In this document: positions 36,681 through 45,345 of the stretch, one piece after another
Layout of the letters: every line of letters starts with the position of its first letter
How positions within the stretch are numbered: the stretch's first letter is position 1
Assembly: GCF_017351175.1 (NCBI RefSeq)
Contig: NZ_JAFMPN010000015.1
Coordinates: forward strand, 1-64,000
Source: Desulfovibrio sp. Huiquan2017
GTDB taxonomy: Bacteria; Desulfobacterota; Desulfovibrionia; Desulfovibrionales; Desulfovibrionaceae
Direction: 5' to 3'
DNA: 64,000 bases
The notes under the pieces: generated by a model
What the model was told of the DNA's origin: nothing
Databases searched by the model: none
Seen by the model: only the letters and a program-made list of their open reading frames with translations
Program-made: the position numbers and the translations under genes

Positions 36681-36844
36681 GTTGTAAACAACCAATGTTT
36701 TTATGTTGTTGCTTCGGGTCTTATGCGAATAGCCATTACGCCCCACAGGCGTTCTTCAAAAGACGCAGCGCGGGATGGAGATCACACAAAATCATTTGAC
36801 GCTCATGGAGGTCGCCCGGGACCGCATATTGGCGGGTCGCGTCC

Positions 36845-37762
36845 TTACGCAAACTCGCCGCCGAGCTTTTCCACAACGGACCGCAAATCGTCTTCAGCTA
36901 CATAACGCACTGTCAACTTACCTTTTTCCGGAGAACCGGAGATTTTTACCGTAAGCCCCAACAAGTTGGAAAGCTCACCCTGGAGGGTTTCCAGCCTGGG
37001 GTCGAGTTGCCGGGGCTCGGATTTTGCGGAATGCGAGGAGGGCGCGGTCCCGATTTCATCCGCACCGGGCAGGCGGCCGTTCTGCTTGAAAAAGGAGGCT
37101 TGGGCCTCCGCCTGACGCACGGTCAGGCCGTTCTCTGCAATGCGCCGGTGCAATTCGGCCTGGGGAGTGGGGTCGCCCACGGCCATGATCGCCCGACCGT
37201 GCCCGGCGGACAAGACACTCTGTTGAATATCGAGGCGCACGCTTTCCGGCAGGTTAAGCAACCGCAGGGAGTTGGCCACGGCCGAACGGCTCTTGCCCAC
37301 CTGACGGGCCAATTCTTCCTGGCTCAGGCCGAACTCCTGCTGAAGGCGTTGATAGCCGAGCGCCTCTTCCACGGCGTTCAGGTCTTCGCGTTGCAGGTTC
37401 TCGATGAGCGCGATGGCCAGGCTTTCCTGGTCGGTCATATCGCGAACCAGGGAAGGGATTTCCTCAAGCCCGGCTTTTTTCGAGGCGCGCAGCCGGCGCT
37501 CGCCGGCCACCAGTTCATACTTGCCGCCGCCGAGAGGGCGGACCAGCACAGGCTGGAGCACGCCGCGCGTCTCAATGGAGGCGGCCAGATCATTGAGCGC
37601 CTCCTCGGAGAACTCGCGCCGGGGCTGGTGCGGGTTGGGGGTGATGGCTCCAACCGGGATGAGGCGTACCTCGGCGGCGTCGGCCGTGACGTTCTCGTCC
37701 TCGCGCACGCCGCCCAGCAACGCGTCCAATCCCCGTCCCAGGCCCCTGTTCATCGATGTCAT
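36845..37762 (-). CDS. parB: Chromosome partitioning protein ParB
   Basis: The 305-residue protein has the N-terminal LGRGLDALLGG ParA-interacting motif, the CTP-binding domain with NPHQPRREFSEEALNDLAASI and VAGERRLRASKKAGL, ENLQREDLN, the HTH region (about 145-185; GKSRSAVANSLRLLNLP) and a C-terminal dimer domain. It binds the parS sites at 39.2 kb. AGGAG precedes the ATG. Unusually, an opposite-strand gene separates it from parA. Confidence 0.96.
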   Translation of the reverse strand: MTSMNRGLGRGLDALLGGVREDENVTADAAEVRLIPVGAITPNPHQPRREFSEEALNDLAASIETRGVLQPVLVRPLGGGKYELVAGERRLRASKKAGLEEIPSLVRDMTDQESLAIALIENLQREDLNAVEEALGYQRLQQEFGLSQEELARQVGKSRSAVANSLRLLNLPESVRLDIQQSVLSAGHGRAIMAVGDPTPQAELHRRIAENGLTVRQAEAQASFFKQNGRLPGADEIGTAPSSHSAKSEPRQLDPRLETLQGELSNLLGLTVKISGSPEKGKLTVRYVAEDDLRSVVEKLGGEFA

Positions 37763-37850
37763 ATATCACTCCTGTATCGCTTGGAATTCTATCCTTGCCC
37801 AAAAATGGTTCAATGCCTATAACGCCCCAATGAAACCAAATGGAGCGAAC

Positions 37851-38276
37851 ATGTCCGATATTCTCACCGAACTCTACGACAAGGACGGCAATCTTCTCGG
37901 TGCCCTGTTGACCGCCGAGGCCTGGGCCTCGGTCCGCGACCAGGTCATGGCCGCTCTCGGCGTGAGCCAGGCCCCCGAGATCGAGGAAAAACCAGAACCG
38001 TTGTCCGATTGGGAACTGCTGACCCAATATTGGGATTTCCCATATCCCGTGGACATGGACGTGGCCTGCGAGAACTGCGGCAACCAGACCGCGAACTGGT
38101 CCGAGGACGATCCGCGCCGGTTCCGTCTGACCAGCGCCAACCTTGCCGGACTGGTCGCTTTCCAATGCGCGAATTGCCGGGCGAAGGTGGTCAAAAAGCA
38201 CTTCAAGGACAAGATCTCCACCGAATGCACGCCCTATCGCGAGGAGAAGATAACCACCAAGGAAGGGCGGTACTGA
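37851..38276 (+). CDS. Zinc-ribbon protein of unknown function inside the par locus
   Basis: The 141-residue protein has two CxxC pairs, C73/C76 and C106/C109, plus C126, consistent with a zinc ribbon. The N-terminal half is acidic with DWELLTQYWDFPYPVDMDV before the first knuckle. GGAG is 5 nt before the ATG. It is transcribed away from parB and towards parA, lying between them. Function unknown; conservation of this position in relatives would hint at a chromosome-related role. Confidence 0.82.
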   Translation: MSDILTELYDKDGNLLGALLTAEAWASVRDQVMAALGVSQAPEIEEKPEPLSDWELLTQYWDFPYPVDMDVACENCGNQTANWSEDDPRRFRLTSANLAGLVAFQCANCRAKVVKKHFKDKISTECTPYREEKITTKEGRY

Positions 38277-38343
38277 TCACCGCCTGCTCGCACCCGCGCC
38301 GCCCGCTCATCACAGGGGCGGCGCTCCAGTCAAAGGACCTTCC

Positions 38344-39117
38344 CTACGCCCCGGCCGTGGCGCTGCGCTCCACTTCCTGAGCCAGCGCAAGATACGCCTC
38401 GGCGCCTCGCGACTTGATATCGTAATTGATCACCGGTTTACCAAAGCTCGGGGCCTCGGACAACCGAACGTTCCTCGGAATGATCGTCTCGAACAGGTGC
38501 TGGGGAAACGCCTTGCGCACCTCGTTCTTCACCTGCCAGGACAACCTGTTTCTCGAATCATACATGGTCAGGACCACGCCGAGGATATCGAGCCCCGGGT
38601 TGAGGCGTTTGCGCACCAACTCGTAGGTCATGAGCAACTGCGCAATACCCTCCAATGCGTAATACTCGCACTGCAACGGCACAAGCAACTCACTTGCCGC
38701 GCACAGGGCGTTGACCGTCAGCAGACCGAGGGAAGGGGGGCAGTCTATGAGAATAAAGTCGTATTCGGCATCCACTTGTTCAATGAGCTCGCGCAGGTAG
38801 AATTCGCGGCCGAACTTGTCCACCAATTCAATTTCCGCACCGACCAAATCTTGTGTCCCGGGCAGAATATCGAGGAAGGGCACACCCGTCTGACAGATGG
38901 CCTTGCCGATGTTCTTCGGTTCGAAAAGTACGCTGTAGACATTTTCGCGTTTGTCGCCCGGATAAAAACCAAGGCCGCTGGAAGCGTTTCCCTGAGGGTC
39001 ACAGTCCACCAGCAGGACACGTTTTTCCATCACAGCCAGCGAGGCCGCCAGGTTGATGGCGGTGGTGGTCTTGCCCACACCGCCTTTTTGATTCGCAATC
39101 ACGATTTTTCTCGCCAC
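38344..39117 (-). CDS. parA: Chromosome partitioning ATPase ParA (Soj)
   Basis: The 257-residue protein has the deviant Walker A motif KGGVGKTT (11-18), LLVDCDPQGNASSGLG, and FILIDCPPSLGLLTVNAL, the standard ParA/Soj core. It binds DNA as an ATP dimer and is driven by ParB to move origins. The GTG at 39117 is preceded by GAGGG and gives the usual Soj length; the frame remains open further upstream and through a parS site. The parS pair lies 50-100 bp upstream. Confidence 0.95.
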   Translation of the reverse strand: MARKIVIANQKGGVGKTTTAINLAASLAVMEKRVLLVDCDPQGNASSGLGFYPGDKRENVYSVLFEPKNIGKAICQTGVPFLDILPGTQDLVGAEIELVDKFGREFYLRELIEQVDAEYDFILIDCPPSLGLLTVNALCAASELLVPLQCEYYALEGIAQLLMTYELVRKRLNPGLDILGVVLTMYDSRNRLSWQVKNEVRKAFPQHLFETIIPRNVRLSEAPSFGKPVINYDIKSRGAEAYLALAQEVERSATAGA

Positions 39118-39166
39118 ATGACCCTCGCTTTCGAGCTGCATTCGGTGCGTTCGAGACTCCGTCGCT

Positions 39167-39182
39167 TGTTTCACGTGAAACA
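39167..39182. promoter_or_regulatory. parS: parS centromere site 1
   Basis: Perfect 16-bp palindrome TGTTTCACGTGAAACA, identical to the bacterial chromosomal parS consensus, upstream of parA. Confidence 0.97.
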
Positions 39183-39201
39183 ATCAGTTGATGATCAGAG
39201 T

Positions 39202-39217
39202 TGTTTCACGTGAAACA
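39202..39217. promoter_or_regulatory. parS: parS centromere site 2
   Basis: A second perfect TGTTTCACGTGAAACA, 35 bp from the first (start to start). Both are close to parA and about 10 kb from the predicted origin. Confidence 0.97.
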
Positions 39218-39299
39218 TCGTCCTCTTGTCGTTCCGATTGTCGTAGGATGAAAGAAAAACAAAGGCAAGAGGTGGAGTGAAAATTGAAGAAAAAAGACA

Positions 39300-39323
39300 C
39301 AAAAAAGGGCGGCCAAGCCGCCC
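39300..39323 (-). terminator. Intrinsic terminator of the epimerase gene
   Basis: On the minus strand a 7-bp stem GGGCGGC-TTG-GCCGCCC is followed by TTTTTT, about 23 nt past the epimerase stop codon. Confidence 0.9.
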
Positions 39324-39345
39324 TGATGATCATGATGATCGAGTC

Positions 39346-40353
39346 CTATTTCCCGTAGTACTCGTGGTACCACTCGATGAAATTGCGGATTCCATCCTCG
39401 ATGGAGGTGTCCGGTTTAAACCCGACATCCGCCTGAAGATCGGAAACATCCGCTTCGGTGGCCGGGACATCGCCCGCCTGCATGGGCATGTAGTTATAGA
39501 TGGCTTTCTTGCCGACAACCTCTTCGATGACTTCGATGTAGCGCGACAACTCAACAACATTGTTGTTGCCGATGTTGTAGATCTGATACGGGACCGAACT
39601 GGTGCAGGGATCAGGATTGTCGCCGTCCCATTCGGGGTTGGGCCTGGCGGTGCGCTGCATAACCCGGAACACTCCCTCGACGATGTCGTCGATATAGGTA
39701 AAATCGCGACGCATCTTGCCATAGTTGAAGACGTTGATGGGCTTTTCCTCGATGATGTTTTTGGTGAACAGGAAAAGCGCCATGTCCGGACGGCCCCACG
39801 GACCATATACCGTAAAGAAGCGCAGGCCCGTGGTGGGCAGGTCATAGAGGTTGGAATAGGAGTGGGCCATCATCTCGTTGGACTTCTTGGTGGCCGCGTA
39901 CAAGCTCATGGGATGATCAACCCCTTCGTGCGGGCTGAGCGGCATCTTGGTGTTCATGCCGTATACCGAAGAGCTGGAGGCGTAGACTAGGTGCTCCACT
40001 TTGTTATGGCGGCATCCCTCAAGAACATTGAGAAAACCAACCACATTGGAGTCGATGTAGGATTTTGGATTTTCGATGGAGTACCGGACGCCCGCCTGGG
40101 CCGCGAGATTGACCACATGCGTAAACTGTTCCGCCTTGAACAGATCGCTCATGGGCTGATCATCCTGAAGATTGATGTTCACGTGCCTAAAGAGCGAGGA
40201 CTGCTCCAAGACCTTGAGGCGGTTCTTCTTCAGATTGACGTCATAATAGTCGTTCAGGTTGTCCAGGCCGACGACTTCGTGGCCCGCTTCGGTCAGCCGC
40301 TTGGAAAGGTGAAAGCCGATAAAGCCGGCGGCTCCGGTGACAAGTGTTTTCAT
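39346..40353 (-). CDS. NAD-dependent epimerase, UDP-glucuronate 4-epimerase type
   Basis: The 335-residue short-chain dehydrogenase-fold protein has the NAD motif [24 protein letters not shown], and the catalytic SSSSVYG and YAATK (Tyr-x3-Lys) motifs. The DYYDxxLKxxRL and [19 protein letters not shown] segments are characteristic of UDP-glucuronate 4-epimerases (CapI/LspL group). It makes UDP-galacturonate for surface polysaccharide. AAGG with 9-nt spacing favours the ATG at 40353 over that at 40359. Confidence 0.92.
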   Translation of the reverse strand: MKTLVTGAAGFIGFHLSKRLTEAGHEVVGLDNLNDYYDVNLKKNRLKVLEQSSLFRHVNINLQDDQPMSDLFKAEQFTHVVNLAAQAGVRYSIENPKSYIDSNVVGFLNVLEGCRHNKVEHLVYASSSSVYGMNTKMPLSPHEGVDHPMSLYAATKKSNEMMAHSYSNLYDLPTTGLRFFTVYGPWGRPDMALFLFTKNIIEEKPINVFNYGKMRRDFTYIDDIVEGVFRVMQRTARPNPEWDGDNPDPCTSSVPYQIYNIGNNNVVELSRYIEVIEEVVGKKAIYNYMPMQAGDVPATEADVSDLQADVGFKPDTSIEDGIRNFIEWYHEYYGK

Positions 40354-40733
40354 ATGCATGATCCTTATGCCAGTTGATGGTCAGGTGATTGTCGCGTGAT
40401 GCGCGGCTGTCGGGGCAGTGTGCGCCGCCCCAAGCTCATACTCCATTCCCTACCCCAAGGGCAAGCGGCCAAAATTCGCTTTTCGATCCAGCCGGGCAGC
40501 GATTCCCCTCGAATCGGGCGATTCGCACGAATTTCACACAGCAACGCCCGCAAACCCTTGGGGGACGGGGCTTTGCGGGCCATCCGCCAAATTTGCCCGG
40601 ACAGCGCATTTTGCGAAAAAAACGGATACACCCCCGCCGGAAACCTAAAAATGCGATAAAATGAAAATATGCGCGAAATTCAGCGAAAAGGCGGAAAAGC
40701 CAGGCATCGGACAGGCCGTGCGGCCACAACCCG
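40354..40733. other. Intergenic region with hairpins, no recognised gene
   Basis: Several short frames cross it but none has family features. Dyads include CGAATC-N4-GATTCG (40510-40525) and GCCCGCAAA-N17-TTTGCGGGC (40546-40554 with 40572-40580). The part near 40.65 kb is A-rich. It should contain the epimerase promoter and the 3' end of the upstream coaBC operon. Confidence 0.5.
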
Positions 40734-41435
40734 CTACAAACGGAGACCGGCGATGGCTTCCGCGGCCAATTGTTGCTCATGGGGAAGCATTTCCACCAGA
40801 CGAGCCAAAGGCGGCAGTTTGTGGACGATGACGTTTTCCAGCAAGTGCGTAACCTTCTGGATTTCGGCGTCGGGCAGGATAACCCGCAACGCCTCATCGC
40901 CGAAGCAGATGATGTATGGAGTGCGCCACAGCTCCCAACCCCGCCAGAACATGGCGGTGTCCGGCTGGAGAGCTCCGTCGGCCAGGCAGGCCACCGGCCA
41001 GAAGTTGATGGTCCCGGCGGGCCACTTCAGATGCGCCTGGAGATTTTTGAGCACGCCGCGCCGCCTCGGGTCGGACTGGCCGGCCAGATCCAGGCCGAGC
41101 TCCATGTAGGTCATGACCACCCGCGCTCCCGGTTTGGTGAAACGCAGAAAAGAGGACCACGGCGTAGGGAAATTCGGCTGCGGACGGCCTGCGGCCCGGT
41201 CGGCAGGGGAGGGGGCATCCTGAGGACGATCGGCTGTAGGCTGCCGCCGGGGACTGGTCAGCGGTTGTTGCGGCTGCGATTGCGGCGGATGCGGCAAAGC
41301 CTCGGCCCGGGCAGCAATAGGTTCGGGCCGAGTTTCCGCAGTCCGTCCGCCGGGGGCGTAGACGAACTCCAGCCCGGATTCAACCCAGGGGCGCAGGCTC
41401 TCGCGCAGGTTCAGTCGAGCAGAAGGTGATCCCAT
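40734..41435 (-). CDS. Uncharacterised protein downstream of coaBC
   Basis: The 233-residue protein has a Pro/Gln/Arg-rich linker (about 35-90) and a C-terminal domain (about 95-233) with WSSFLRFTKPGARVVMTYMELGLDLAG, LKWPAGTINFWPVA, PYIICFGDEALRVILP and VIVHKLPPLARLVEMLP. The order (aromatic/Gly-rich strand, FWP motif, FG turn, His-containing loop then LPP) vaguely recalls the uracil-DNA glycosylase fold, but I cannot confirm it. Its ATG lies inside the end of coaBC (25-nt overlap), so the two are cotranscribed. Confidence 0.75.
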   Translation of the reverse strand: MGSPSARLNLRESLRPWVESGLEFVYAPGGRTAETRPEPIAARAEALPHPPQSQPQQPLTSPRRQPTADRPQDAPSPADRAAGRPQPNFPTPWSSFLRFTKPGARVVMTYMELGLDLAGQSDPRRRGVLKNLQAHLKWPAGTINFWPVACLADGALQPDTAMFWRGWELWRTPYIICFGDEALRVILPDAEIQKVTHLLENVIVHKLPPLARLVEMLPHEQQLAAEAIAGLRL

Positions 41436-42637
41436 AATCTCCAGGCCACTTCGGTCTTGGGTAGTTGCGGCCACTGTTCGCGGCGGCCCTTGGCGTCCAG
41501 CACGAACATCTCGTTGGTGGTCACGCCAAAGCCACTGCCCGTCTTGGCGATGTCGTTGGCCGCGATAAGGTCGAGATGTTTGTTCGCGAGCTTGCGGGCG
41601 GCCTCTTCGCGCGGATTGCCGGTCTCGGCCGCGAAGCCGATGAGCTTCTGGCCATCGCGCTTGGTCTCGCCGAGGGTCTTGAGGATATCCGGATTGGTTT
41701 CGAATTCCACGGTAATCCCCGCGCCCGCCGAGGTTCCCTTCTTGAATTTGGTCTCGCCGAAGGGCACGGGCCGATAGTCGGCCACGGCCGCGGTCAGACA
41801 GCCCATGTCCATGTTCGGCCAAAGGTCGGTGCAGGCCGCGTACATCTGCCGCGCGGTGGTCACCGAGACCACGGCCATGTCGCAGGGGAAGCTCAGGCCG
41901 GTAGACCCGGCCACCACGGTCACGTCCGCGCCGCGCAGGTAGGCGGCCATGGCCACGCACGCGCCCATGGTCCCGCTGGAAGGGTTGGACCAGAAACGGA
42001 CCGCGTCCCACGGCTCTCGGGTGGGTCCCAGTGTGACCAGGACCTTTTTGCCCGCCAGGTCCTGGGGAGCCAGGGCCTTGAGACAGGCCAGGAAAATGTC
42101 GTCCACCGGAGCCAGCCGTCCGGCACCGGTATCGCCGCAGGCCACGGAGCCGCACTCCGGGTCCACGCGGACGTACCCCAGCGCTTCGAGGGTATCCCAA
42201 TTGCGTCGGGTGGCCGGTGCGGCCCACATGCGCGGATTCATGGCCGGAGCCACGATCTTCGGGCCGGGAAAGGCCAGGGCCTGACAGGAGAGCATGTCGT
42301 CGGCCAGGCCCATGGCGAGCTTGGCGATGATGTTGGCCGAGGCCGGGGCAATGACCATTACGTCGGCGGCCTGGCCCGGCTCCAGATGACCAAAGGCCGT
42401 ATCCGCGTCCGGGTTCTCGGCGAACATGTCCGTATACACCGGGGACGCGCCGAGCGCCTGGAAGGACAGGGGGGTCACGAATTGCCGGGCGGCCTCGGTC
42501 AGCGTGGCCGAAACCATGCAATCCGCCCGTTGCAGGGCGCGGACCAGATCAATGACCTTGAACGCGGCGATGGAGCCGGTCACGCCCAAGTGGACGCGTT
42601 TGCCCATGAATCCGGCAAAACCGTAGTGAGGCTGCAT
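41411..42637 (-). CDS. coaBC: Bifunctional phosphopantothenoylcysteine decarboxylase/synthase CoaBC
   Basis: The 408-residue protein has a CoaC flavoprotein half (about 10-185) with VHLGVTGSIAAFKVIDLVRAL, IAPASANIIAKLAMGLADDML and APAMNPRMW, and a CoaB half (about 195-400) with VLVTLGPTREPWDAVRFWSNPSSGTMG, AAVADYRP and NDI. It performs two consecutive steps of coenzyme A synthesis. The ATG follows the lipoprotein stop by one base. Confidence 0.96.
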   Translation of the reverse strand: MQPHYGFAGFMGKRVHLGVTGSIAAFKVIDLVRALQRADCMVSATLTEAARQFVTPLSFQALGASPVYTDMFAENPDADTAFGHLEPGQAADVMVIAPASANIIAKLAMGLADDMLSCQALAFPGPKIVAPAMNPRMWAAPATRRNWDTLEALGYVRVDPECGSVACGDTGAGRLAPVDDIFLACLKALAPQDLAGKKVLVTLGPTREPWDAVRFWSNPSSGTMGACVAMAAYLRGADVTVVAGSTGLSFPCDMAVVSVTTARQMYAACTDLWPNMDMGCLTAAVADYRPVPFGETKFKKGTSAGAGITVEFETNPDILKTLGETKRDGQKLIGFAAETGNPREEAARKLANKHLDLIAANDIAKTGSGFGVTTNEMFVLDAKGRREQWPQLPKTEVAWRLWDHLLLD

Positions 42638-42638
42638 G

Positions 42639-43097
42639 CTATTTTCTCTTCACGCCGGCGTCCTTGACCTCCACGGCGAAAATGGTCGTGGTGGCCGAGG
42701 CGAAGGTATCGTCGATTTCGATGACGCAACTCTTGTTGTACTTCTCGAAAGTCAGGAACTGGACCGAGCTGGCCTTGTTGTTGGAGACGAGGGTCCAGTT
42801 GTCCTTGGTCATGTTGTTGATGAAGTACTGGACCAATTCGGGAATCTCCACGCGGCCCTTGAATTTCATGATCGAGGCGCGGAACTTGGTGTTGTCCAGC
42901 TTGTAGGAGCCGTCATTGATATAATCAATCTCCTTGGGGATCATGATGTCGTCGAAGTCCAGGTAATAGTCCGGAGCCTGATGCTCGGCAGCGGCTTGCG
43001 GTTCGGCCCCCTGCGAGGAAGAGCCGGTTCTGGCGGTGCAGGCGGCCATTACGCCGACAATGAGCAACGGCAAAAGCAATTTGATGAAAGAACGCAT
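42639..43097 (-). CDS. Small lipoprotein of unknown function
   Basis: The 152-residue protein has a lipoprotein signal ending MAAC (C20), a short Ser/Gln/Ala-rich linker and a compact alpha/beta domain with VEIPELVQYFINNMTKDNWTLVSNNKASSVQFLTFEKYNKSCVIEI. This pattern (helix, WxLV, strand, FxK) is shared by a family of unnamed deltaproteobacterial lipoproteins. GGGAGG precedes the ATG. It is translationally adjacent to coaBC. Confidence 0.85.
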   Translation of the reverse strand: MRSFIKLLLPLLIVGVMAACTARTGSSSQGAEPQAAAEHQAPDYYLDFDDIMIPKEIDYINDGSYKLDNTKFRASIMKFKGRVEIPELVQYFINNMTKDNWTLVSNNKASSVQFLTFEKYNKSCVIEIDDTFASATTTIFAVEVKDAGVKRK

Positions 43098-43145
43098 GGT
43101 ATATCCTCCCTCGCGTATAGGCAGTGATGTCGTTTTGTCTCGTGA

Positions 43146-43826
43146 TCAGGACGCGACTTCCTTGAGCCGGTCGATCTTGTCCTGAAGGTACCGTTCCATG
43201 TCCCGCCGATCCTTGCGCAACCGGACGAGCTCGCTTTCCAATATCTGCAGCTTGGCCTTGATGTCGGAGGTGTCGAAGGTCAGCTTCAGGGCCATCTCTT
43301 CGATTTCGGCATCCTTTTCCTCCAGCGCCCTGGTCTGCTCCAGAAGCCCCTCGGGCAGGGCCGCCTGTCCCGCAGGCAACTGCTTGATGCGCTTCTGGCT
43401 GCGGGCCAAAAGCACGAAGGCGGTCTTGAGCTTGTGGATGTCGTCCTGTTGCCGCTCAATGACCGACTTCTGGTCCGCGATGACCTCCATGCAGGAAGTC
43501 ACCCGGGAGAGCACGTCGTTGAAGGTGGACGCCAGATCGGCGAACCCGTCGGCAGGCCCGTAGCCGGAGTTGGCCGGGGTGTGCTCAACCTCTATGGTCC
43601 GGGGAAACTCGCTGCGCAGACGGTCATCAATTTCATTGGTAACCAGTCCATCGCCGTAAAGCCGGGAAATGCGCTCGAAAATAACGGCGGATTCTTCCGG
43701 GTATTTCGTCACGCGGCCGACCTTCCGACCCCCGAGGAAGTCCTTGAACAGGGCGGCATACCGACGGGCGGTCGGCGCGGGGATACGGGTGCGTTTGGCT
43801 ATCTCAGCCACGGAAAGCCAATTCAT
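43146..43826 (-). CDS. MerR-like HTH protein with long coiled coil
   Basis: The 226-residue protein starts with a MerR-type helix-turn-helix (NWLSVAEIAKRTRIPAPTARRYAALFKDFL) and then has two coiled-coil stretches (about 95-145 and 165-225) rich in Glu, Lys and Leu. It lacks a typical MerR effector domain. The layout recalls chromosome-associated or regulatory DNA-binding proteins such as RacA-like factors, but this is only by analogy. No strong ribosome binding site was seen. It is divergent from queA, with a dyad in the gap. Confidence 0.8.
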   Translation of the reverse strand: MNWLSVAEIAKRTRIPAPTARRYAALFKDFLGGRKVGRVTKYPEESAVIFERISRLYGDGLVTNEIDDRLRSEFPRTIEVEHTPANSGYGPADGFADLASTFNDVLSRVTSCMEVIADQKSVIERQQDDIHKLKTAFVLLARSQKRIKQLPAGQAALPEGLLEQTRALEEKDAEIEEMALKLTFDTSDIKAKLQILESELVRLRKDRRDMERYLQDKIDRLKEVAS

Positions 43827-43850
43827 GTTTATGAAATACCATGAATCCGG

Positions 43851-43878
43851 CCAATATCAAGCCCCATGGGCCTATTGG
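43851..43878. promoter_or_regulatory. Dyad in the merR-like/queA divergent gap
   Basis: CCAATA (43851-43856) pairs with TATTGG (43873-43878) around a centred palindrome CCCATGGG (43863-43870). It lies 25 bp from the HTH gene start and may be its operator. Confidence 0.45.
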
Positions 43879-43983
43879 GCATAGCTTTGCCTAGCTACCC
43901 GATATCATTGGAAAAGAAAAAGATTACGTAGAAATCCGAGATGTTGTACAACCGGATCCTACACAGAGACCGGACCTATTATT

Positions 43984-45066
43984 ATGGAAATACCCGAAGA
44001 TTACCGCCTGTCGAGCTACGACTACGACCTGCCCGAGGACCGTATCGCACAGGAACCGGCCGCCCGCCGGGATGGCTCCAAACTGCTGGTCCTGGACCGC
44101 GCAGACCATTCCCTGACCCCGGCCCGATTCACGGACCTTCTCGATTACCTGCCGGACGACTGTCTGCTGGTGGCCAACAACTCGCGCGTCATCCCGGCGC
44201 GCATCTTCGGCCGCAAGCCCACCGGCGGCCAAGTGGAGTTTTTGCTGCTCACGCCCCTGCCGCTTCTTGAGCCAAGCGAGGAGGGCGGGTGGCTGACCGC
44301 GCGGGCCGAAGGCCTGCTGCGCGCCTCCAAGGGCCCAAAGCCCGGCACGGTCGTGACCTTTGCCGACGACTTTTCCCTGACCGCCATGGAGAGGGGCGAG
44401 TTTGGCCGATGGAAGGTGGAACTGCGCTGGAAGGGCGACCTGACCGGCCTGTTCAACACGTTGGGTCATCTGCCCCTGCCGCCGTACATCAAGCGCCCGG
44501 ACCGCGAGGAGGATCGCGAGCGCTACCAGACCACCTATGCGGACCGGTCCAAGACCGGCTCCGTGGCCGCGCCCACGGCCGGACTGCACTTCACCGCGGA
44601 GCTGCGCGAGCGGATCCGCGCCAAGGGCATCCAGTGGGCCGAGGTGACCCTTTACGTGGGGTACGGGACCTTCAGCCCGGTGCGCTGCCCCGATATCCGC
44701 GACCACCGCATGCACGCCGAATACATCGAGGTGAGCGCGGAGACCGCCGAAGCGGTCCGCCGAGCCAAGGAGCAGGGGAGGCCGATCATCGCCGTGGGCA
44801 CCACCAGCGCCCGAACCCTGGAAGGCATGGTCCGCGAAGCCGGGTCCATACGCCCGTTTCAAGGAGAAACGGATATCTTCATTTCCCCGGGCTATACATT
44901 CCGGGTTATCGACGGTATCCTGACCAACTTCCATTTGCCAGAATCGTCGCTCATCATTATGATCTCGGCTCTTGCTGGCAGAAAAACGATTCTGGATGCC
45001 TATGCGTTCGCCCTGGAAAACGACTTCCGTTTCTTCTCCTACGGGGATGCGATGCTCATCAGGTAG
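43984..45066 (+). CDS. queA: S-adenosylmethionine:tRNA ribosyltransferase-isomerase QueA
   Basis: QueA transfers the ribosyl part of SAM to preQ1 in tRNA, giving epoxyqueuosine. The 360-residue protein shows YDLPEDRIAQEPAARRDGSKLLVL at the start, NNSRVIPARIFG, LPLPPYIKR, QTTYA and SVAAPTAGLHFT, and FHLPESSLIIMISALAG, all family signatures. The upstream leader was inspected for a preQ1 riboswitch but none was convincing. It is followed by the kor genes on the same strand after 44 nt. Confidence 0.96.
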   Translation: MEIPEDYRLSSYDYDLPEDRIAQEPAARRDGSKLLVLDRADHSLTPARFTDLLDYLPDDCLLVANNSRVIPARIFGRKPTGGQVEFLLLTPLPLLEPSEEGGWLTARAEGLLRASKGPKPGTVVTFADDFSLTAMERGEFGRWKVELRWKGDLTGLFNTLGHLPLPPYIKRPDREEDRERYQTTYADRSKTGSVAAPTAGLHFTAELRERIRAKGIQWAEVTLYVGYGTFSPVRCPDIRDHRMHAEYIEVSAETAEAVRRAKEQGRPIIAVGTTSARTLEGMVREAGSIRPFQGETDIFISPGYTFRVIDGILTNFHLPESSLIIMISALAGRKTILDAYAFALENDFRFFSYGDAMLIR

Positions 45067-45110
45067 GCGCGGCAACCATCCACCACTACTAAACAGAACT
45101 GGAGTAGTAC

Positions 45111-45344
45111 ATGTCTCGAATCGAGGTCCGGGAAGATCGGTGCAAGGGGTGCTTGCTCTGTACCACCGTCTGTCCCGTTGACATCATCGTCCAGTCTGAC
45201 CGGTTCAACGTCAGCGGCTACAAGGTTGCTGAGGTGCCCGAGGCCGACAAGGACAAATGTACCGGCTGCGCATCCTGCGCCCAGATCTGCCCGGACGTGG
45301 CGATCACTGTGTACAGGACCCCGAAAAAGAAAGAGGGGAAGTAG
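45111..45344 (+). CDS. korD: 2-oxoacid:ferredoxin oxidoreductase, ferredoxin (delta) subunit
   Basis: The 77-residue protein has two complete [4Fe-4S] motifs, C11/C14/C17/C21-P and C50/C53/C56/C60-P, as in the delta subunit of KorDABC/Vor-type complexes. It passes electrons from the thiamine-dependent core to ferredoxin. CTGGAG precedes the ATG. First gene of a four-gene set with 1-nt or no gaps. Confidence 0.94.
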   Translation: MSRIEVREDRCKGCLLCTTVCPVDIIVQSDRFNVSGYKVAEVPEADKDKCTGCASCAQICPDVAITVYRTPKKKEGK

Positions 45345-45345
45345 C

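Noticed and set aside
43827-43983. preQ1 riboswitch before queA
   Set aside because: A GGCATAGCTTTGCC stem and TAGCT repeats are present, but the pseudoknot with an A-rich tail and the conserved core cannot be assembled.
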